Shown: piece by piece, positions 1-12,860 of the stretch
Layout of the letters: each line of letters begins with the position of its first letter
Position numbering within the stretch: position 1 is the first letter of the stretch
DNA from: Cyathus striatus
Lineage: Eukaryota; Basidiomycota; Agaricomycetes; Agaricales; Nidulariaceae
Length of the DNA: 64,000 bases
Assembly: GCA_025738555.1 (NCBI GenBank)
Contig: JAOVFP010000013.1
Coordinates: forward strand, 3,839,910 to 3,903,909
Direction of reading: 5' to 3'
The notes under the pieces: generated by a model
What the model saw: only the letters and a program-made list of their open reading frames with translations
Databases searched by the model: none
Told to the model about the DNA's origin: nothing
Translations under genes and position numbers: made by a program

Positions 1-2037
1 CATTTCTACTCAAGTTCTACTCTCCGAATTGTATCTGCCTTGGGTATATCAACGGTTATTTTTAAAGATATGACCAATATCTTTCGAGTCACTGTTTATC
101 TGAGGCGGGGAATGGCAGTCTACGGCTGTCGATATTTGCATCGATGCTTTGAATAATAGCATTTTTCCGTTATATCATAGTGCTAACAGCTAAAGACATA
201 GCGGCACACTCATTGTAATATTGTCAATGTTTGAAGTTTCTCCATCTAACCCAAGTAGCATTCAGTTCACACGCTAATACTACGTCACATCAAAACTATC
301 CAATTTTGAAAACAGTTGAAAGCAAGTATGTCGGCAACTCTCGAAATCCTCGCCTACCAGATGCATTGATATTGCGGTTGCGCTTACAATCTAGTCTAGA
401 TGGGATTTCTTTACGATCATCTTTATCTTCGCCTGATCATTTACCCACCTATTCGAGCATCCTTTGGAGAAGTGCTGGGGCCTACAAGGCCCCCGATGTA
501 CCGCTTCTTTGACATTTAACAGGGTTGCTTCTTATGATGAAGAGATAAGAACATATCTTACAACTTAGGAACTAGATTACCATCGAATAATGTGCGTATT
601 TATCCTCCTATGAACAAGGAGTGTTATTTTAACTATTGTGATGTAACGTGTCTTGTACTGTTATGTTATGTTATCCGTCCCTCAACGGTAAAAGCCACGA
701 GACCCATCACAAGCGCTCGACTTCTACAGTAAAGTGAAGGGCATGAAATGCACATCAGAATATTTCCAAAATGCGTATGTCGGATTCGTGACTTCATTTC
801 CCATTGATCGACACTAACTTCGGAGCCTTCCTAGCAGGCTCCCAATACATAACATATCAGACCGACACTGACCGGCACCCCTATGGTAACCACTAATAGG
901 AACGTTCGCGTGCGCTTCATTTCAAGTTGTACACTACTGCGCCACTCCTATTAACGCATGTACAGGTGCGTTACCAGATTGTCAAGTTTCATGAAGCTCC
1001 AAATGGATAAATATATGTTTTCCGAATGCTTCCCGCGGCAGGAAATGGCAGGTTTGTACGACTTTCATAACATACAGGGTAGAGATGAAGCCGTGAACGA
1101 CAAGTCGTAAAGTTATCAGGAAACTAGGCACCCACAAAAGTTTATAGTCGGCGGCGGTAAACGCTGCTTCAAGACCAGAATAGGTAGGCCTCGTAAGGTG
1201 ATTCTCCATTAGCAAAAACTGGACCAGAGAACTCCAAAACTCCGTTGTATGCATCGCACCTCTCCGTAGGCGGTTTCATGCCGAATCGGACTATTACATG
1301 ATACGAAAAGTAAACCAAGCACTTTAAAGGACTTCATACGCGTTGAGATATATTAATATCATTTTAATCTCTAGATGATAAAGAAACCTGAAAGAAACAG
1401 CAAGTCTTGGGTCACGATAAATTATTCGATGCCGTTCCAATGCTGTTCACTGGCGAAATGTAAATAGGACATAGTGAATCGTTTGGGAGTGATTCCCTCT
1501 GACCACCAACTAAAGATAGGATTACCGGTGGTCAATCTGCAAAGCCGCGGGAGTGGTAAGCGCGTAAAACGCCCACCATGCTAGGACATAATCGAAAACA
1601 ATTTAAATCTATGTTTTCATGCCTCGCTTAGATCGCTTAGATCCTTTTGCATTTGCTCTGTCCAAAATTCTTCTCCTGGCTAGGACTAAAGTGGAAAATC
1701 TTTGGTGTGCAAGTCAACCGGGCAGTGTCTCCTCCGAGTGAAGTGTAAGCGGCGACTTCCCAACAGATTATGAGTCCAGACTTGATCTTTCGATGTTATT
1801 GGTGAAATTATGTGCATGAAATGAAGGAAGGGCCACAAAAAAATATCTAACCGTACTCTCGGCTGCACAGGAACTTATCCATATGGATTTCTGTTTATTT
1901 GTTTAGAAACCCAAAATATCTTCATCCATGGAGGCAGCTATTTCTAGTCGCATTGGCTGCACAAGGGGAGAGCAAGACTACAAAAGGGGCTCTCTTTCTT
2001 AGAAATAGTCTTGAAATTCCCCACTGATCTGATTGCC
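1..2037. other. Region without a recognisable gene
   Basis: Both strands were read. Open frames are short (under 95 codons), have no recognisable motif and no convincing chain of GT-AG introns. The last 100 bases before the P450 start presumably hold its promoter, but I see no clear TATA box. Confidence 0.6.
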
Positions 2038-3867
2038 ATGGGCTTTTATTTGAACATCGCTCTTGCTATCTCATCATTTTTTTTCTGCCTGTTATGCGTT
2101 TCCTCCATAAAGCGTTTGTTCTACCATCCTCTATCAAGATTTCCCGGTCCTCCTGCCGCTGCTATCACACTTCTGTACAAAGCCTACTTCGATATAATTT
2201 TGGATGGTGGATGGGCTGAACATTTGGAATATCTTCATGATATCTATGGCACAATTATCCGTGTTGGGCCAAACGAAGTAAGAATACTTTAACCATAGAC
2301 TAGTATTTTTTGCTTATTACTATTATTAGCTTCACTTCAGCGAACCCAGTGCATACAACGAAATATATGGAATGGGAACAAAATTCTCAAAGCATCCTGC
2401 AATGTATTCTTCTTTCGCTACGGATCTCTCTGTCTTCGCTTTGTTCGATCACCATGAAGCAACACAGCGAAGAAATTTAATTGGGCCATTCTTCTCTAGG
2501 CGTGCTATCTTGAATTTAGAAAATACCGTCCGGTCCAAGGTTTGTGCCAGAATTAAACTTGATTATAGATTTTGACGAACTTAAATTTAGGTTGATGATT
2601 TGATCTCTCGCCTTTTAATGCAGGGATCATCAAAGAGGCCTGCAGATTTAGACCTTGCATTTCGTTCCACAAGTCTCGACATAATTACTTCATACTGCTT
2701 TGCTAGTAAAACGCCGAGTAATCAGGCTCCTCATGACTTTCAGAAGGATATCTTGGCCTCCATTGACGGTACACTTCCCATGATTTGGGTTTTTAAACAT
2801 TTTCCTTTCATAAAGCATTTACTTCTTGGAGTTCCTGAAATCTTTGCATCCGTTCTCAAACCCAGCACAGTCGGAATTCTGGAGCAACGCCGTCAAATGG
2901 GAAAGCAAATTGATTCTATTATGAAAGATCCTTCATCACTCGATAACGTCGATCACGAAACTATCTATCATTATTTCCTTAATCCACAGGAAGATAATCA
3001 ACGTCTTCCCCGATTACCCGAGAATGGCTCTTGGATGAAGGGCTATACATGCGCTTTGCTGCTGGAGACACTGTCGGAAATACCTGTACGGTGGCTGCAT
3101 ATCACGTCTTAACGAGCGAACATGTGCATAAGACGCTAACCCAGGAATTGCGTGAGGCATGGCCTGATAAAGACTTGTGGTTGGGACTAGAGTCGCTCGA
3201 GAAGCTTCCGTATCTGGTAAGCGACCTTTTTACTAACTTTCCCAGTGTTTTTCATAAATTAATTATTTGTAGACTGCTGTTATAAAGGAATCATTAAGGA
3301 TGGCACATGGCGTAGTTACTCCATTACCGAGAGTTGTTGGTCCTCATGAAGCGGAAATTTCTGGCACAATAATTCCTCCCGGTGTAAGTAACTGATGCTT
3401 TTCTAAATAATTGTTTTTACTGAAGGTCTCCGGCCCATTAGACTGTCGTCTCCATGGGTGCCATGATCATGCACAGAAACCCTAGAATATTTACTGATCC
3501 ATCGCGTTTCTATCCGGAAAGGTGGCTACAAGACGATTCCCAAGGATTAGAAAAGTACCTCGTTTCGTTTTCCAAAGGACCAAGGAGCTGTTTGGGTATT
3601 AAGTAAGTCTTGTCCCTTTTAACAGATATATTTTTGACATAGAATTTCAGCCTCGCATGGTGTGAATTATATCTTATTATTGGAGCTATATTTAGGAGGT
3701 TGGACATGGAAGCCGATAGTCCCTCGTGAGCATATATTTGTGCTATTATATAATGTAATGATCGCTTAACCTTCTTCAGCCCTGAAAATGTGAGCTTCAG
3801 GGAATATTTCGTACCTTTGCATAGAGGAAAGCATCTTCAAGCCTTCGTATCTTCTCAACACGACTAA
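2038..3867 (+). CDS. Cytochrome P450 monooxygenase, 7 exons, one apparent frameshift
   Basis: Heme-thiolate monooxygenase, ER-anchored by an N-terminal hydrophobic helix (residues 1-25, MGFYLNIALAISS...) followed by the proline-rich hinge HPLSRFPGPP. Exons: 2038-2277, 2330-2539, 2591-3216, 3273-3383, 3442-3602, 3651-3725, 3780-3867; all phases agree once one base is added in exon 3. Family marks seen: I-helix AAGDTVGNT, ExxR as KESLR, PERW, and the heme-binding loop FSKGPRSCLG with its cysteine ligand. About 503 residues, normal for the family. The ATG at 2038 was preferred because the upstream in-frame codon at 2011 is TTG. Near the run of four C at 3008-3011 the frame changes between DHETIYHYFLNPQ and WLLDEGLYMRF; one extra C restores continuity, so the copy is either decayed or mis-sequenced. 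It resembles the P450s annotated as trichodiene-oxygenase-like in basidiomycetes; the substrate cannot be told. Confidence 0.9.
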
Positions 3868-4370
3868 GTAAATACCGTGAAAAATTTATAGTTAGTCTCA
3901 TAGTATGTCTTTTTGTATGTATGATACAATATATGTTGTAAAGTTAGCAAATGTTAATGAATTGAATGATGTCCGCTTCTTTTTAATCGTTAGAAAATCT
4001 TAGATTGGCGATTCCCGTCGGCATGAGACGTCCGCTATCAAAGCAACTCCTACGTCTGAGCTCCGGAATGATCAATGGCTAGTATCATTTACATCGGTAT
4101 AACTCGAGATCAATTCTATTTCCAATTTAAATCTTAGTTTCTCAAATCCAAAGTTTACTACTACGTTCCTTCGGTGGTCCTGATATATATTCGATGCCTT
4201 GAATAAGACCAACAGTTCAGTTCCGCCACCCCCGCTACTAGTATCTTCAGAGTCACCTACAATCATCCGCATCAGAGCCCATCGCTCACTCCGAATCGCA
4301 AATCAAAAGTGCGATAGACAGCTCAAACTTCAAGTTTCAGGTGTCCCCGATCAACTTCTAGCAGCTTCAT
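3868..4370. other. Intergenic, nothing recognised
   Basis: Sits between the P450 stop and the 3' flank of the decayed Flo8-like copy. No coding signal found on either strand. Confidence 0.5.
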
Positions 4371-6400
4371 AAATATACTTTCAATCCATCCAAATATATG
4401 ATTTAGGCCAAAATATACATGAGAGCGAGACTAGGAAAAGGCAAGGAAAAACTCGAGAGTAAAAACAGCCATGAAAATCGCATCTAACAGCAAATAACAA
4501 ATTGGTATAGATGAGAGAGATTGATGAAGTCTTAACTGCAAAAGTGAGTTGGGGTACTAACTCCAAAAATATGCAGGCAGTTGGGAACCAAGGGTAGTTA
4601 GAAGAATATCGAGGCAACGAATCAAATCTATCGGTGTAAGTCGATATCCAACCCCATATCGTCGTCCTAATTAAACCGCTGCCTAACGACTGTAAGGACC
4701 TAACAAATGATGGTTGGATATGCATACATTAGAACACCATGCGTCTTACCTCTCCGTGAGTGCCAAAGTAGCACAATCCGTTGCTAATTACACCATTAAC
4801 ATCTCCCCAAAAATAAATTTACACAAAAACTCACCTTCTCCGTCGTACTCAGCGAACTGATCTCCTTATGACCTACGCCCGTCTCCTGCCTTAGCCCAGC
4901 TAACACATTCTGCGGAATGACCATAATCTCTTGATTCACATTCTCCACATTATTCATGTTTCCCGGGACCATTCTGCCCATATGATTACCCATCATAGGC
5001 ATACTCGGTGGGCCCTGGGTTCCTCTAGGCGGCCGCATCCCAGGCGGACCCTGCATCTGCATCCCGCCCGGAGGTTGCGTACCCGGGGCCATCCTGCCCA
5101 TATGACTACCCATCATAGAAGACGGGCCCACTCTTTCAGGCAGATCTTGCCATATCCCACTATGATTGTGTATAGGCGTCGGTATACCTGCATTCGGTGT
5201 AGTCATAATGCCTCCTATAAGTCGCTTGTTTAAATTAGACTCCTCTCCCGAATGTTTTGGAGCGCGAGGCACGGAGAGATCGAATGACGATGAATCGGAA
5301 GACGCAGGCAGCTCAGTTACCGATAATCCTTCCATCACCGCTAACGTTTTAAAGTACATCTGGAATAAATGTGTTCAATTTCTATATCGATAGAAATCAA
5401 ACTCAACGTACATCCTGTAGCGCCTTTGCCTGCATTCCAGGAGCAGGCGGCTGTTGAAATGGATGTTGGGGCAGCTCCACAAGCGGAGGTGGCTGTTGGG
5501 CGGGCAGGATGGAGTCTCTGATATCCAACCCCATAGAATCGTCCGGATTGAACCAATTCCCAAAGTCCCTCTCAAAGTTAATATCCGCGTCCTGCCTAAA
5601 TAGTTCAGGCCCAAAGTCCTCCAGCGAGCTCGCGACACTGTTGATAAAATCATTCGTGAAAATCGTGTTCGCAATCGATGTATCAGCCATACTCCCCGGC
5701 GGGGGATTCTGACCAGGTGGAGGCACAGGCGTGCCCCCCAATGGCGGAGGACCACCCCGAAACATCTGCTGCATTGGTTGCCCACCGTGTCCCCCAGGCT
5801 GCCCAGGGGGGGGTACACCAGAAATCTGCCCATGCGGATCCATAGGCGACCTGGACTGCCTCTGCCGCCCAGCTAACATCGCAGCCAATGACCTATTGTA
5901 CATCTAGCGAATTCCTTTAGTCAACAATCTCAAAAGTACAAAAAGCCAACCAACATGTTGCGTGGTCATCCCCTGCATTCCAAGTGGAGGCAGCTGTAGT
6001 CCCAGCTGGGATTGGCCTAGTATCCCCCCAGGACTGCCGAGCATACCCATCGTGGGCGGCTGACCCTGCTGCCCCGTCATCTATAGAATACCTTTAGTCA
6101 ACAATCTCAAAAGTACAAAAATCCAATTCACAAGTTGCGACATCATCCCCTACATGCAAAAACCTTCAATCTCCAGGCTCAAATCACTAAAAAATAACTC
6201 ACGTGCTGCAATCCAGGCTGAAGAAGCTGTTGACCCGGTTGGGGTTGCCCCGACATCTCCCCAGGACCCAGTTGTCCCAGCTGCCCAGTCTGCCTCTGTC
6301 CGTTCATTGGTGATATCTCTGGATACATCTGCTGTGGCTGTTCAAATGAAACTTGCGCTTCGCCGATGGGGGCACTGTCTGAATTGCCGTTGCTTGTCAT
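4371..6400 (-). pseudogene. Shuffled partial paralogue of the Flo8/Som1-like gene
   Basis: Derived from the intact gene at 9256-12341, same strand. Matching blocks: 4371-4450 with its 3' flank at 8641-8720; 4625-4680 with its C-terminal codons, here interrupted by a stop (FN*DDDMGLDI); 4690-5110 with the end of exon 3, exon 4 and their introns, including the conserved NQEIMVIPQNVLAGLRQETG stretch; 5403-5903 with the last exon, including IANTIFTNDFINSVASS and ELFRQDADINFERDFG; 5904-6400 with the end of exon 5. The order differs from the parent: a copy of the last-exon start (MYNR.. or MYFK..) occurs at 5903 and at 5359, and the second runs directly into exon-3 sequence. The LisH and FEWW region is missing. 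Several junctions keep GT and AG, so a transcript is possible, but a functional protein looks unlikely. Confidence 0.75.
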
Positions 6401-7319
6401 GCGTGAGCGTTTGAATGTAAGACGGGAAGCTTGACGCTCGGTGACAAGGGCTTGCGGTTGGTTTCAATCGCTAACTTTAAATAAGTATCATCTGATGAAT
6501 CGATGAAAGGAAGCGCCGAGTGTTCCAGAGCACACACCTCAGACAATAGTGAATTAGATCATGGAACAATGAGAACATACTATGGTACAGCCCAATTTTA
6601 ACACTTTCCAAAAAGAGGCTATAATGCACATATTTTCATTGCCTGAGGTGACAACTTTTATCATTATTGAAGCCCAAGTTCTTATTTCAAGCTTTAAGCA
6701 TCAAGTTTCAATCTTCAATTTTCATATTTTGCAGGCGTACTTAATATCAAGCATGTGCAAAAGTCCATGGTTATTTCCTACATTTCTTCAATAACTTGCA
6801 GAAGTCTCAAGTGAAAACTCACATAAGTACTTAGCATGATCAGAAATAGGATGATGGGTGTGACGACAGGCGACGACTCAAGCGTTCGAGTGACCAGTGT
6901 CGGAGCCTGAATGCGTCCGATAAGATAAAAGCACATATTTTATCGCAAATTTTTATTTATGTATTTAAGCATATCTATCTTCTGTACTTGGCCTATTATT
7001 AGATAAGTATAACTCACTACCATTTTTCAAAAGCTATGATTTTAAGAACTATCAAGTAGGAGTGCTCGAAATATTTAAATGATCTTCAATTCGCCGACAA
7101 GTGCTTGATATATCCGATGTCTTCATTCCCTCACTGGCAGCCTAGCAACCAAAGAAGCAACACAGTAAAATAAATCATCCCGAACTCTATATAAATGTTT
7201 GCACTAAAGTCCAGGTAAATAATCGAGTCGAAGAAAGACCCACCATCTTTCCCAAAAAGCCAAAATACAAAATCATGTAAAATGTTAAGTAGTCCTTGAT
7301 GATCCTCGAGAAAATCTAA
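6401..7319. other. Intergenic, nothing recognised
   Basis: AT-rich sequence between the decayed Flo8-like copy and the hAT-like element. Only short open frames without motifs. Confidence 0.5.
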
Positions 7320-7327
7320 GATCACCA

Positions 7328-8429
7328 CAAGGGGGCACACGGATCGGAAAAAAAGACCCGGGGTCGATTTTTCTGAAACCGCCTCGTCGCTCTACCTACC
7401 TACCTTACATAAGCCAATTATTACCAAATACGGAAAGAGGTCTATTTTTAGTATACTCAAAGATCTGGCTACTTTCAGACCCGCTTAACACCTCTGCCTC
7501 CATCCTTGCTCAGTTTACACACATTGCAAGTCCATCCACACAGTATTATGATAGAGGTGATATTGCGCCCTTGCTCAGTATTCACATTGTAGTTCTGTAC
7601 TACAGTATTCTGTGCAGATACCTGGGCTATATAATATACTGTATTATCACTTGGAAGTTTGTCAAGAGCCATTTAAAATGTGAGTAATGTTTCTCGTGTC
7701 CAGATTTGTGACAAATCTTGATGCACATTGCCCTAGAGGCTAGATCCACAGAGCCTTGAATAGTGGGTTCATGTGTTACAGGAATTCCACCTTTGTCTGC
7801 ACCCTCACCACTGTTCTTATCCCCTCTGCCAATCTCTGATTCTCTGTGCTAGCTAGTCCATCAACCACTTCTGTTGGGACTTTATTATGAACCAGTAATG
7901 TCTCTAGTTTGTCTTCCTGCTGTGATGCATTTGTCTTGTCATAGTCTTTAAGAGTATTGGCTAGGCCAAGGTTTGCATAATGGAGTTGTATTCCACAATC
8001 AGGGCAGATAGAAAAGCCCTCAGAGTCAAGGATTCTTGGTGGTGCTGGAGGTGCTAGAGCAGGCTGCTATCATTAATAGTTAGCAACTAGCTTTCTAGCT
8101 GTAGCTTAGAATGGAAAACTGTGAGGTCCATAGAATTTGTTGCTTTAAGTTAGCTTCAAGAGTCATTGATGAGGTAATCATAGATAAGATAATAATTTGT
8201 CATCTTAGCTCTGACAAATCAATTATAATGCCCAAATGACTACAAGTGATGCTGCTGAGCACAGGAATTGACATTAAATGGAATATAAGCCAATTATAAT
8301 TCACTGAATGCACTACAAAACCTGATATAAGACTACTGTATAGAGGGTTCCATAAATTTTGTTTTGGGCCTTTGGCCCTACCTACCCTCCCCACCCCTGG
8401 TGGGAAATTCCAATCTGTGTGCCCCCTTG
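7328..8429. mobile_element. Non-autonomous hAT-like DNA transposon, 1.1 kb
   Basis: The ends are inverted repeats: CAAGGGGGCACAC at 7328-7340 matches its reverse complement at 8417-8429 perfectly, and the next nine bases match at seven positions. Directly outside lies the same 8-bp sequence on both sides, GATCACCA, at 7320-7327 and 8430-8437. Eight-base target duplications and ends of the form CAAGG are typical of the hAT superfamily. The interior (1,102 bp in total) holds no open frame longer than about 65 codons and no recognisable transposase, so movement would need an enzyme supplied elsewhere. It lies between the Flo8-like gene and its decayed copy. Confidence 0.85.
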
Positions 8430-8437
8430 GATCACCA

Positions 8438-9255
8438 GGTTCCGTCGGCACAGCAGTCTCCATCCGCTATCAAATTCAAATCAAATCCCTTTCCGAAACA
8501 ATGATCGACGCTGTCCAAACAGTCACCTTGTATCAATACAAGACACGAAGAATGATAAACTGCACAGAACACAGAAAAAAACCAGACAACCTCCGATCAA
8601 TCCTTCAACTCAAATCCCACTTCACAAGTCAAACAAACCCATAAATACTTTCAATCCATCCAAATATATGATTTAGGCCAATTGTACATGAGAGCAAGAC
8701 AAGGAAAAAGGACGGGTAAAAAAAAAAAAGAGAAAAACCGAGAGTTGAGTAAACAAGGTAAACAGGGGGTAAGCTCAATCCAGGTAAAACAACAGCTATG
8801 AGAATCACATAGACGGAAAGAAAGATCGAGCTTAGGAGAAAAGAAGAGAATGAAACCAGGCGGGCAGGGACTAAAAAGTAAGTAAAAGAAGAAAAGGAGA
8901 TAACACTACATCTAACAAGAAACACAGCAGTATATATATAGAGATATGGAGAGAGATATGAAGACCCTGCTGCCGCACACAACACAACTGCACGAAACGC
9001 AGTTTTTTTGGAAAGAAAAAAGGGGGGATAGAGTAGGTATGGCCGGGTAAATAAGTAAAAAGCAGCATGTATCCAAGCGGTGGGGGATGGGGTGGGGGGA
9101 TATGGAAGTAGGCGAACTAGGTAAAGTAATCAAAAGCGGGGATAGAGTAACAGCAGGAAATACACCAAGAAAAAAAAAGTATGAGTATGCAGATGGTCGG
9201 AGAGAGAGAGATTAAGTTAGATACGAAAAACAGCAAGAAGTCAGAGAGGGGAAGG
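8438..9255. other. 3' flank of the Flo8-like gene
   Basis: No gene found. On the minus strand this is downstream of the Flo8-like stop codon. The stretch 8641-8720 is repeated with few changes at 4371-4450 and marks the outer edge of the segment that was duplicated. The minus strand is rich in pyrimidines from about 8690 to 9180. Confidence 0.6.
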
Positions 9256-12200
9256 TTATTTCATATCCAACCCCATAGAATCGTCCGGATTGAACCACTG
9301 CCCAAAGTCCCTCTCAAAGTTAATATCCGCGTCCTGCCTAAAGAGTTCAGGCCCAAAGTCCTCCAGCGAGCTCGCAACACTATTGATAAAATCATTCGTG
9401 AAAATAGTGTTTGCAATCGATGTATCAGCCAGTGGTGGATTCTGACCAGGTGGAGGCGCAGGCGTGCCCCCCAATGGCGGAGGACCGCCTTGTGATGGAG
9501 GCGGGGGATTAGGATTCTGTGGACCAGGAGGCTGTTGCGGGCCCGGAACAGGCGTCGCGGACGTACTCCCAATAGGATTTGGCGTGGCTGAATTCGGCGG
9601 ATTTCTAGGCGACTCCGGCGGCTTGATGTCTTTGTTCTGGTTATCCTTCTGTTGGCCATTCATTCCAGGCGAGGGAGGTGGCATCATACCCCCATCGGTG
9701 GCTTGTTCCCCTGATTGAGTCGCTGGTTCGAATTGAACCCCCCTCCAGGTCCTGGAGGCAAAGAGGCATTAAATGACGATGGATCCGAAGACGCAGGCGA
9801 CCCAGCTACTGACAATCCCTGCGGCATCTGATTCTTGTGCATCGCTACCAATGTCCTATTGTACATCTAGCGAATTCCTTTAGTCAACAGTCTCGAAAAA
9901 GTACAAATAAGCCAACTCACATGTTGCGACGTCATCCCCTGCATTCCAGGTGGAGGCGGCTGCTGTCCCGGCTGAGGTTGGCCTGGCATCCCCCCAGGAC
10001 CCCCGGGCATACCCATCATCGGCGGCTGACCCTGCTGTCCCGGTTGCTGCCCCGGCTGCCCACCCTGCCCCTGCCCATTCATCGGCGGTCGCCCAGCCAT
10101 CATCATCCCCGAATACAACTGCTGCTGTTGCTGCTGCATCGGTTGCCCACCGGGTCCCCCAGGCTGCCCAGGGGGAGGTGCGCCAGGAATCTGTCCATGC
10201 GGATCCATAGGCGACCTCCGCTGCCTCTTCCTTTCCGGGGGCGAACTCTCTGTGCGCTGCGACTCATGCTGGTCGAGATACTCCTGTTGAGGATAAGGTT
10301 GACTTCTAAAACGAGGGGAATGACGGACCTCTTCGCCTGGACTCGTGCTGTTCCGCTTGTTCCGCTGCTGCTGCTGTTGTTGCGCTTGTTGTTGCTGCTG
10401 TTGAGCCTGCTGTTGATTTTGTTGAGGACCTAATAAATGATGGTTGGAAGTCCACACATTAGAACGCCCAGGCGTCATCTTACCTCTCCGCTGGCGCCAA
10501 AGTTGCACAATCCGTTGCTAATGACACCATTAACATCTCCCCAAAAATAAATTTGCACAAAAACTCACCTTCTCCCCCGTACTCAGCGAACTAATCTCCT
10601 TATCACCCACGCCTGTCTCCTGCCTCAGCCCAGCTAACACATTCTGCGGAATAACCATAATCTCTTGATTCACATTCTCCATATTATTCATGTTTCCCGG
10701 GACCATTCCGCCCATATGATTACCCATCATAGGCATACTCGGTGGGCCCTGCATTCCTCCAGGTGGGCCTTGCATCCCCTGCATTCCACCAGGCGGCTGC
10801 ATCCCAGGCGGACCCTGCATCTGCATCCCGCCCGGGGGCTGCATATTGGGTGGTCCTTGCATGCTCCCAGGAGGAGGCCCTTGCATACCAGGCTGCATAG
10901 GATGGGGCATTCCCGCCTGCATCCCGCCCATAGGACCCCCGGGACCCGGACCGCCCATCCCGCCACCAGGAGGACCCTGCATCCCAGATGGACCCTGCAT
11001 ACCCCCAGGCGGCGGCGGCTGCATCCCTCCCATCCCCTGCATCCCCCCCATTCCACCCATCATCATACCTGGCATCATACCCGCTCCACCTGGCCCAGGA
11101 CGCATATTAATCTGCCTGTTCGCCATGGACGGCGATGGCTGCGCGCCTCCTACACCTATCATCATCCCGCCTGGCTGCTGCTGCGCACTCCCAGGCCGAC
11201 TAGGAGGCCTCGTGAAGGTTGGTACGGGGGTCCCCATGGGACCCATATGCGGCGACGGATTTAATCTCCCCATCGGCAGCTGTTGTGGCTGCTGAGGTGG
11301 ACCAGGCTGTGGAGGTTGTTGTGGTTGCTGCTGCTGGGGTTGACTCGCAGGGGACGGCGCCATTGTCGGGCTATTCCCAAATGGGCCCTGTTGCTGTCTC
11401 TGTCCTTGTGATTGCTGTTGCCCGGGCGGCGGGCCATTCATCATCCTCTGCCCTGGTTGTTGTTGCTGTTGTGGTTGCTGCTGCCCAAACCCCGCTCCCT
11501 GCCCTTGCTGCTGCTGCTGTTGTTGTGGTTGCTGCCCAGGTGTATTCGCCGTCCCCGGCGTCTGAGGCGGTCCACCAACACCGTTCACCTGCCCAGGCTG
11601 AGGCGGAAACCCCATCGCCATACCATTCACATGTTGCTGCCCAGGCTGTTGCTGTCCCTGCTGAGGGGGTGGAATCCCATTTGTCAAAAACTGAGGCGCA
11701 TTAGATCGATTGAGGCCATTCATAAGGCGCATAGGCGGGGGCTGCTGCTGCCCACCCTGCTGGCCAGGTTGTGGTGGTCCGGGCTGCCCCTGCTGTAATT
11801 GGCCAGGCTGAGGATTGGTGGTTGGAGGGGGGGGCGGGGCTGGGTGTATGCTTTGAGCGGGCGGCATTCTCTGCCCTTGTTGTCGTTGCATCTGATGCTG
11901 AGCAAGGGTGTAGGAGGATGAAGAAGAAGAAGGGGAAGAGTAGATGTGAGCGTGTGCTGGGGGCTGTCGAGGGGACGGGGAGGAGGAGGAGGGAGGACGG
12001 GGATGGGGGTGGGGAGCGGGGTGTGGATGGGGACGGTTGCGCACCTGGTTGTATAGGACTGCGTCTTCGTTTCCTGTTCCGCTTGATTTGGCTGTGAATA
12101 GAACCCAAAAGACACTCCACCATCTGGGACAATGAGCACGATGGAAGCAAGACAAAGGAGAAGGATTCGCTCACTCAAAAAGCAAGCCCTGCCTCGCATT

Positions 12201-12341
12201 TATGGGGGGAGTAGAGTCTGGGGGAATATCGGCCTCCTGCATGAGTTCCTTTGCGGTCTTCCTGAATCCGCGCTTGTAGCAATAGTCGTAGATATATATG
12301 TTGAACATCTTGTCGCCCTCCCATGAGACGGACGAGGGCAT
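9256..12341 (-). CDS. LisH-domain transcriptional regulator of the Flo8/Som1 type
   Basis: Likely nuclear regulator of the Flo8 (yeast), Som1 (Aspergillus) and Adn1 (Cryptococcus) group, which act downstream of PKA in adhesion and morphogenesis. Exons: 12341-12175, 12123-12045, 11897-10569, 10517-10484, 10429-9921, 9866-9256; phases agree. Residues 1-55 carry a LisH motif (MFNIYIYDYCYKRGFRKTAK) leading into LLFEWWSVFWVLFTAKSSG, the family hallmark. The long middle is Q/P/G/M-rich, with collagen-like MQGPPG repeats and polyQ. The tail has the conserved FTNDFINSVASSLEDFGPEL block and WFNPDDS. About 909 residues. The 147-nt intron 12044-11898 is a multiple of three, so it may be retained. At a run of five G (9689-9693) the frame shifts; one extra G restores it and agrees with the decayed copy, although a 41-nt GT-AG intron (9689-9649) would also fit. 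Confidence 0.85.
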
Positions 12342-12860
12342 GGGGTCCTGCTGGGAATGGTTGGGGGCTGGGGGGCTGTCCTGGGCCTGGCTGGATGACA
12401 GACATGACGAGGAGAGGGGAAGTGGGGGGGGGTGCGGGGAGGGGGGGGGAGGAGGAGGAGGATGAAGAGGACAGGGAATAGAGAAAAGGAAAAGAAGGGA
12501 AGAGAGTGTGGATTGCTGTGGAACTGGAATGCGATTGTGCCACGGATATCGGAGGAAGGGGTGTGGGAATGTGGATGACAGTTAGGACAGTGGATATATT
12601 ATAGCAATACTATAGATCGGATAAAAGGGAGGGGGGAAGGGAGAACAACGAGAAAGCTGAGAGTCTGGCAATGGACCAGGATAGAATCGTCAACCAGTCC
12701 AGTCCTCTTCCCACTTCTCATCCGCTCCCCATCCGTCCCCACCACCCCATCACCCATATCCTTTTCAATTTCATCGCCGCACAAAATTCCTCGCTCTTTC
12801 CCGATCCTCCCTCGGCACCCATCTCGATTCCAGATCCAGATTCTCGGAATTAATTATCTA
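12342..12860. promoter_or_regulatory. Upstream region of the Flo8-like gene
   Basis: On the minus strand this is a long pyrimidine-rich tract (purine-rich on plus, with several runs of G at 12425-12460) directly upstream of the LisH exon, as is common in fungal promoters and 5' leaders. It also holds the 3' end of the START-domain gene transcript's neighbour side. No separate gene is seen. Confidence 0.4.

Noticed and set aside
2995..3030. A 20-nt intron in the P450 that would restore the frame
   Set aside because: Too short for splicing; a missing C in the run at 3008-3011 gives a better match to the family.
9649..9689. 41-nt GT-AG intron in the last exon of the Flo8-like gene
   Set aside because: Possible, but the decayed copy keeps the sequence in frame across this point and one extra G restores the same alignment, so a frame slip is preferred.
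9837..11798. Long plus-strand frames rich in Arg/Pro/Leu or Val/Ala
   Set aside because: They are shadows of the low-complexity Flo8-like exons on the other strand.
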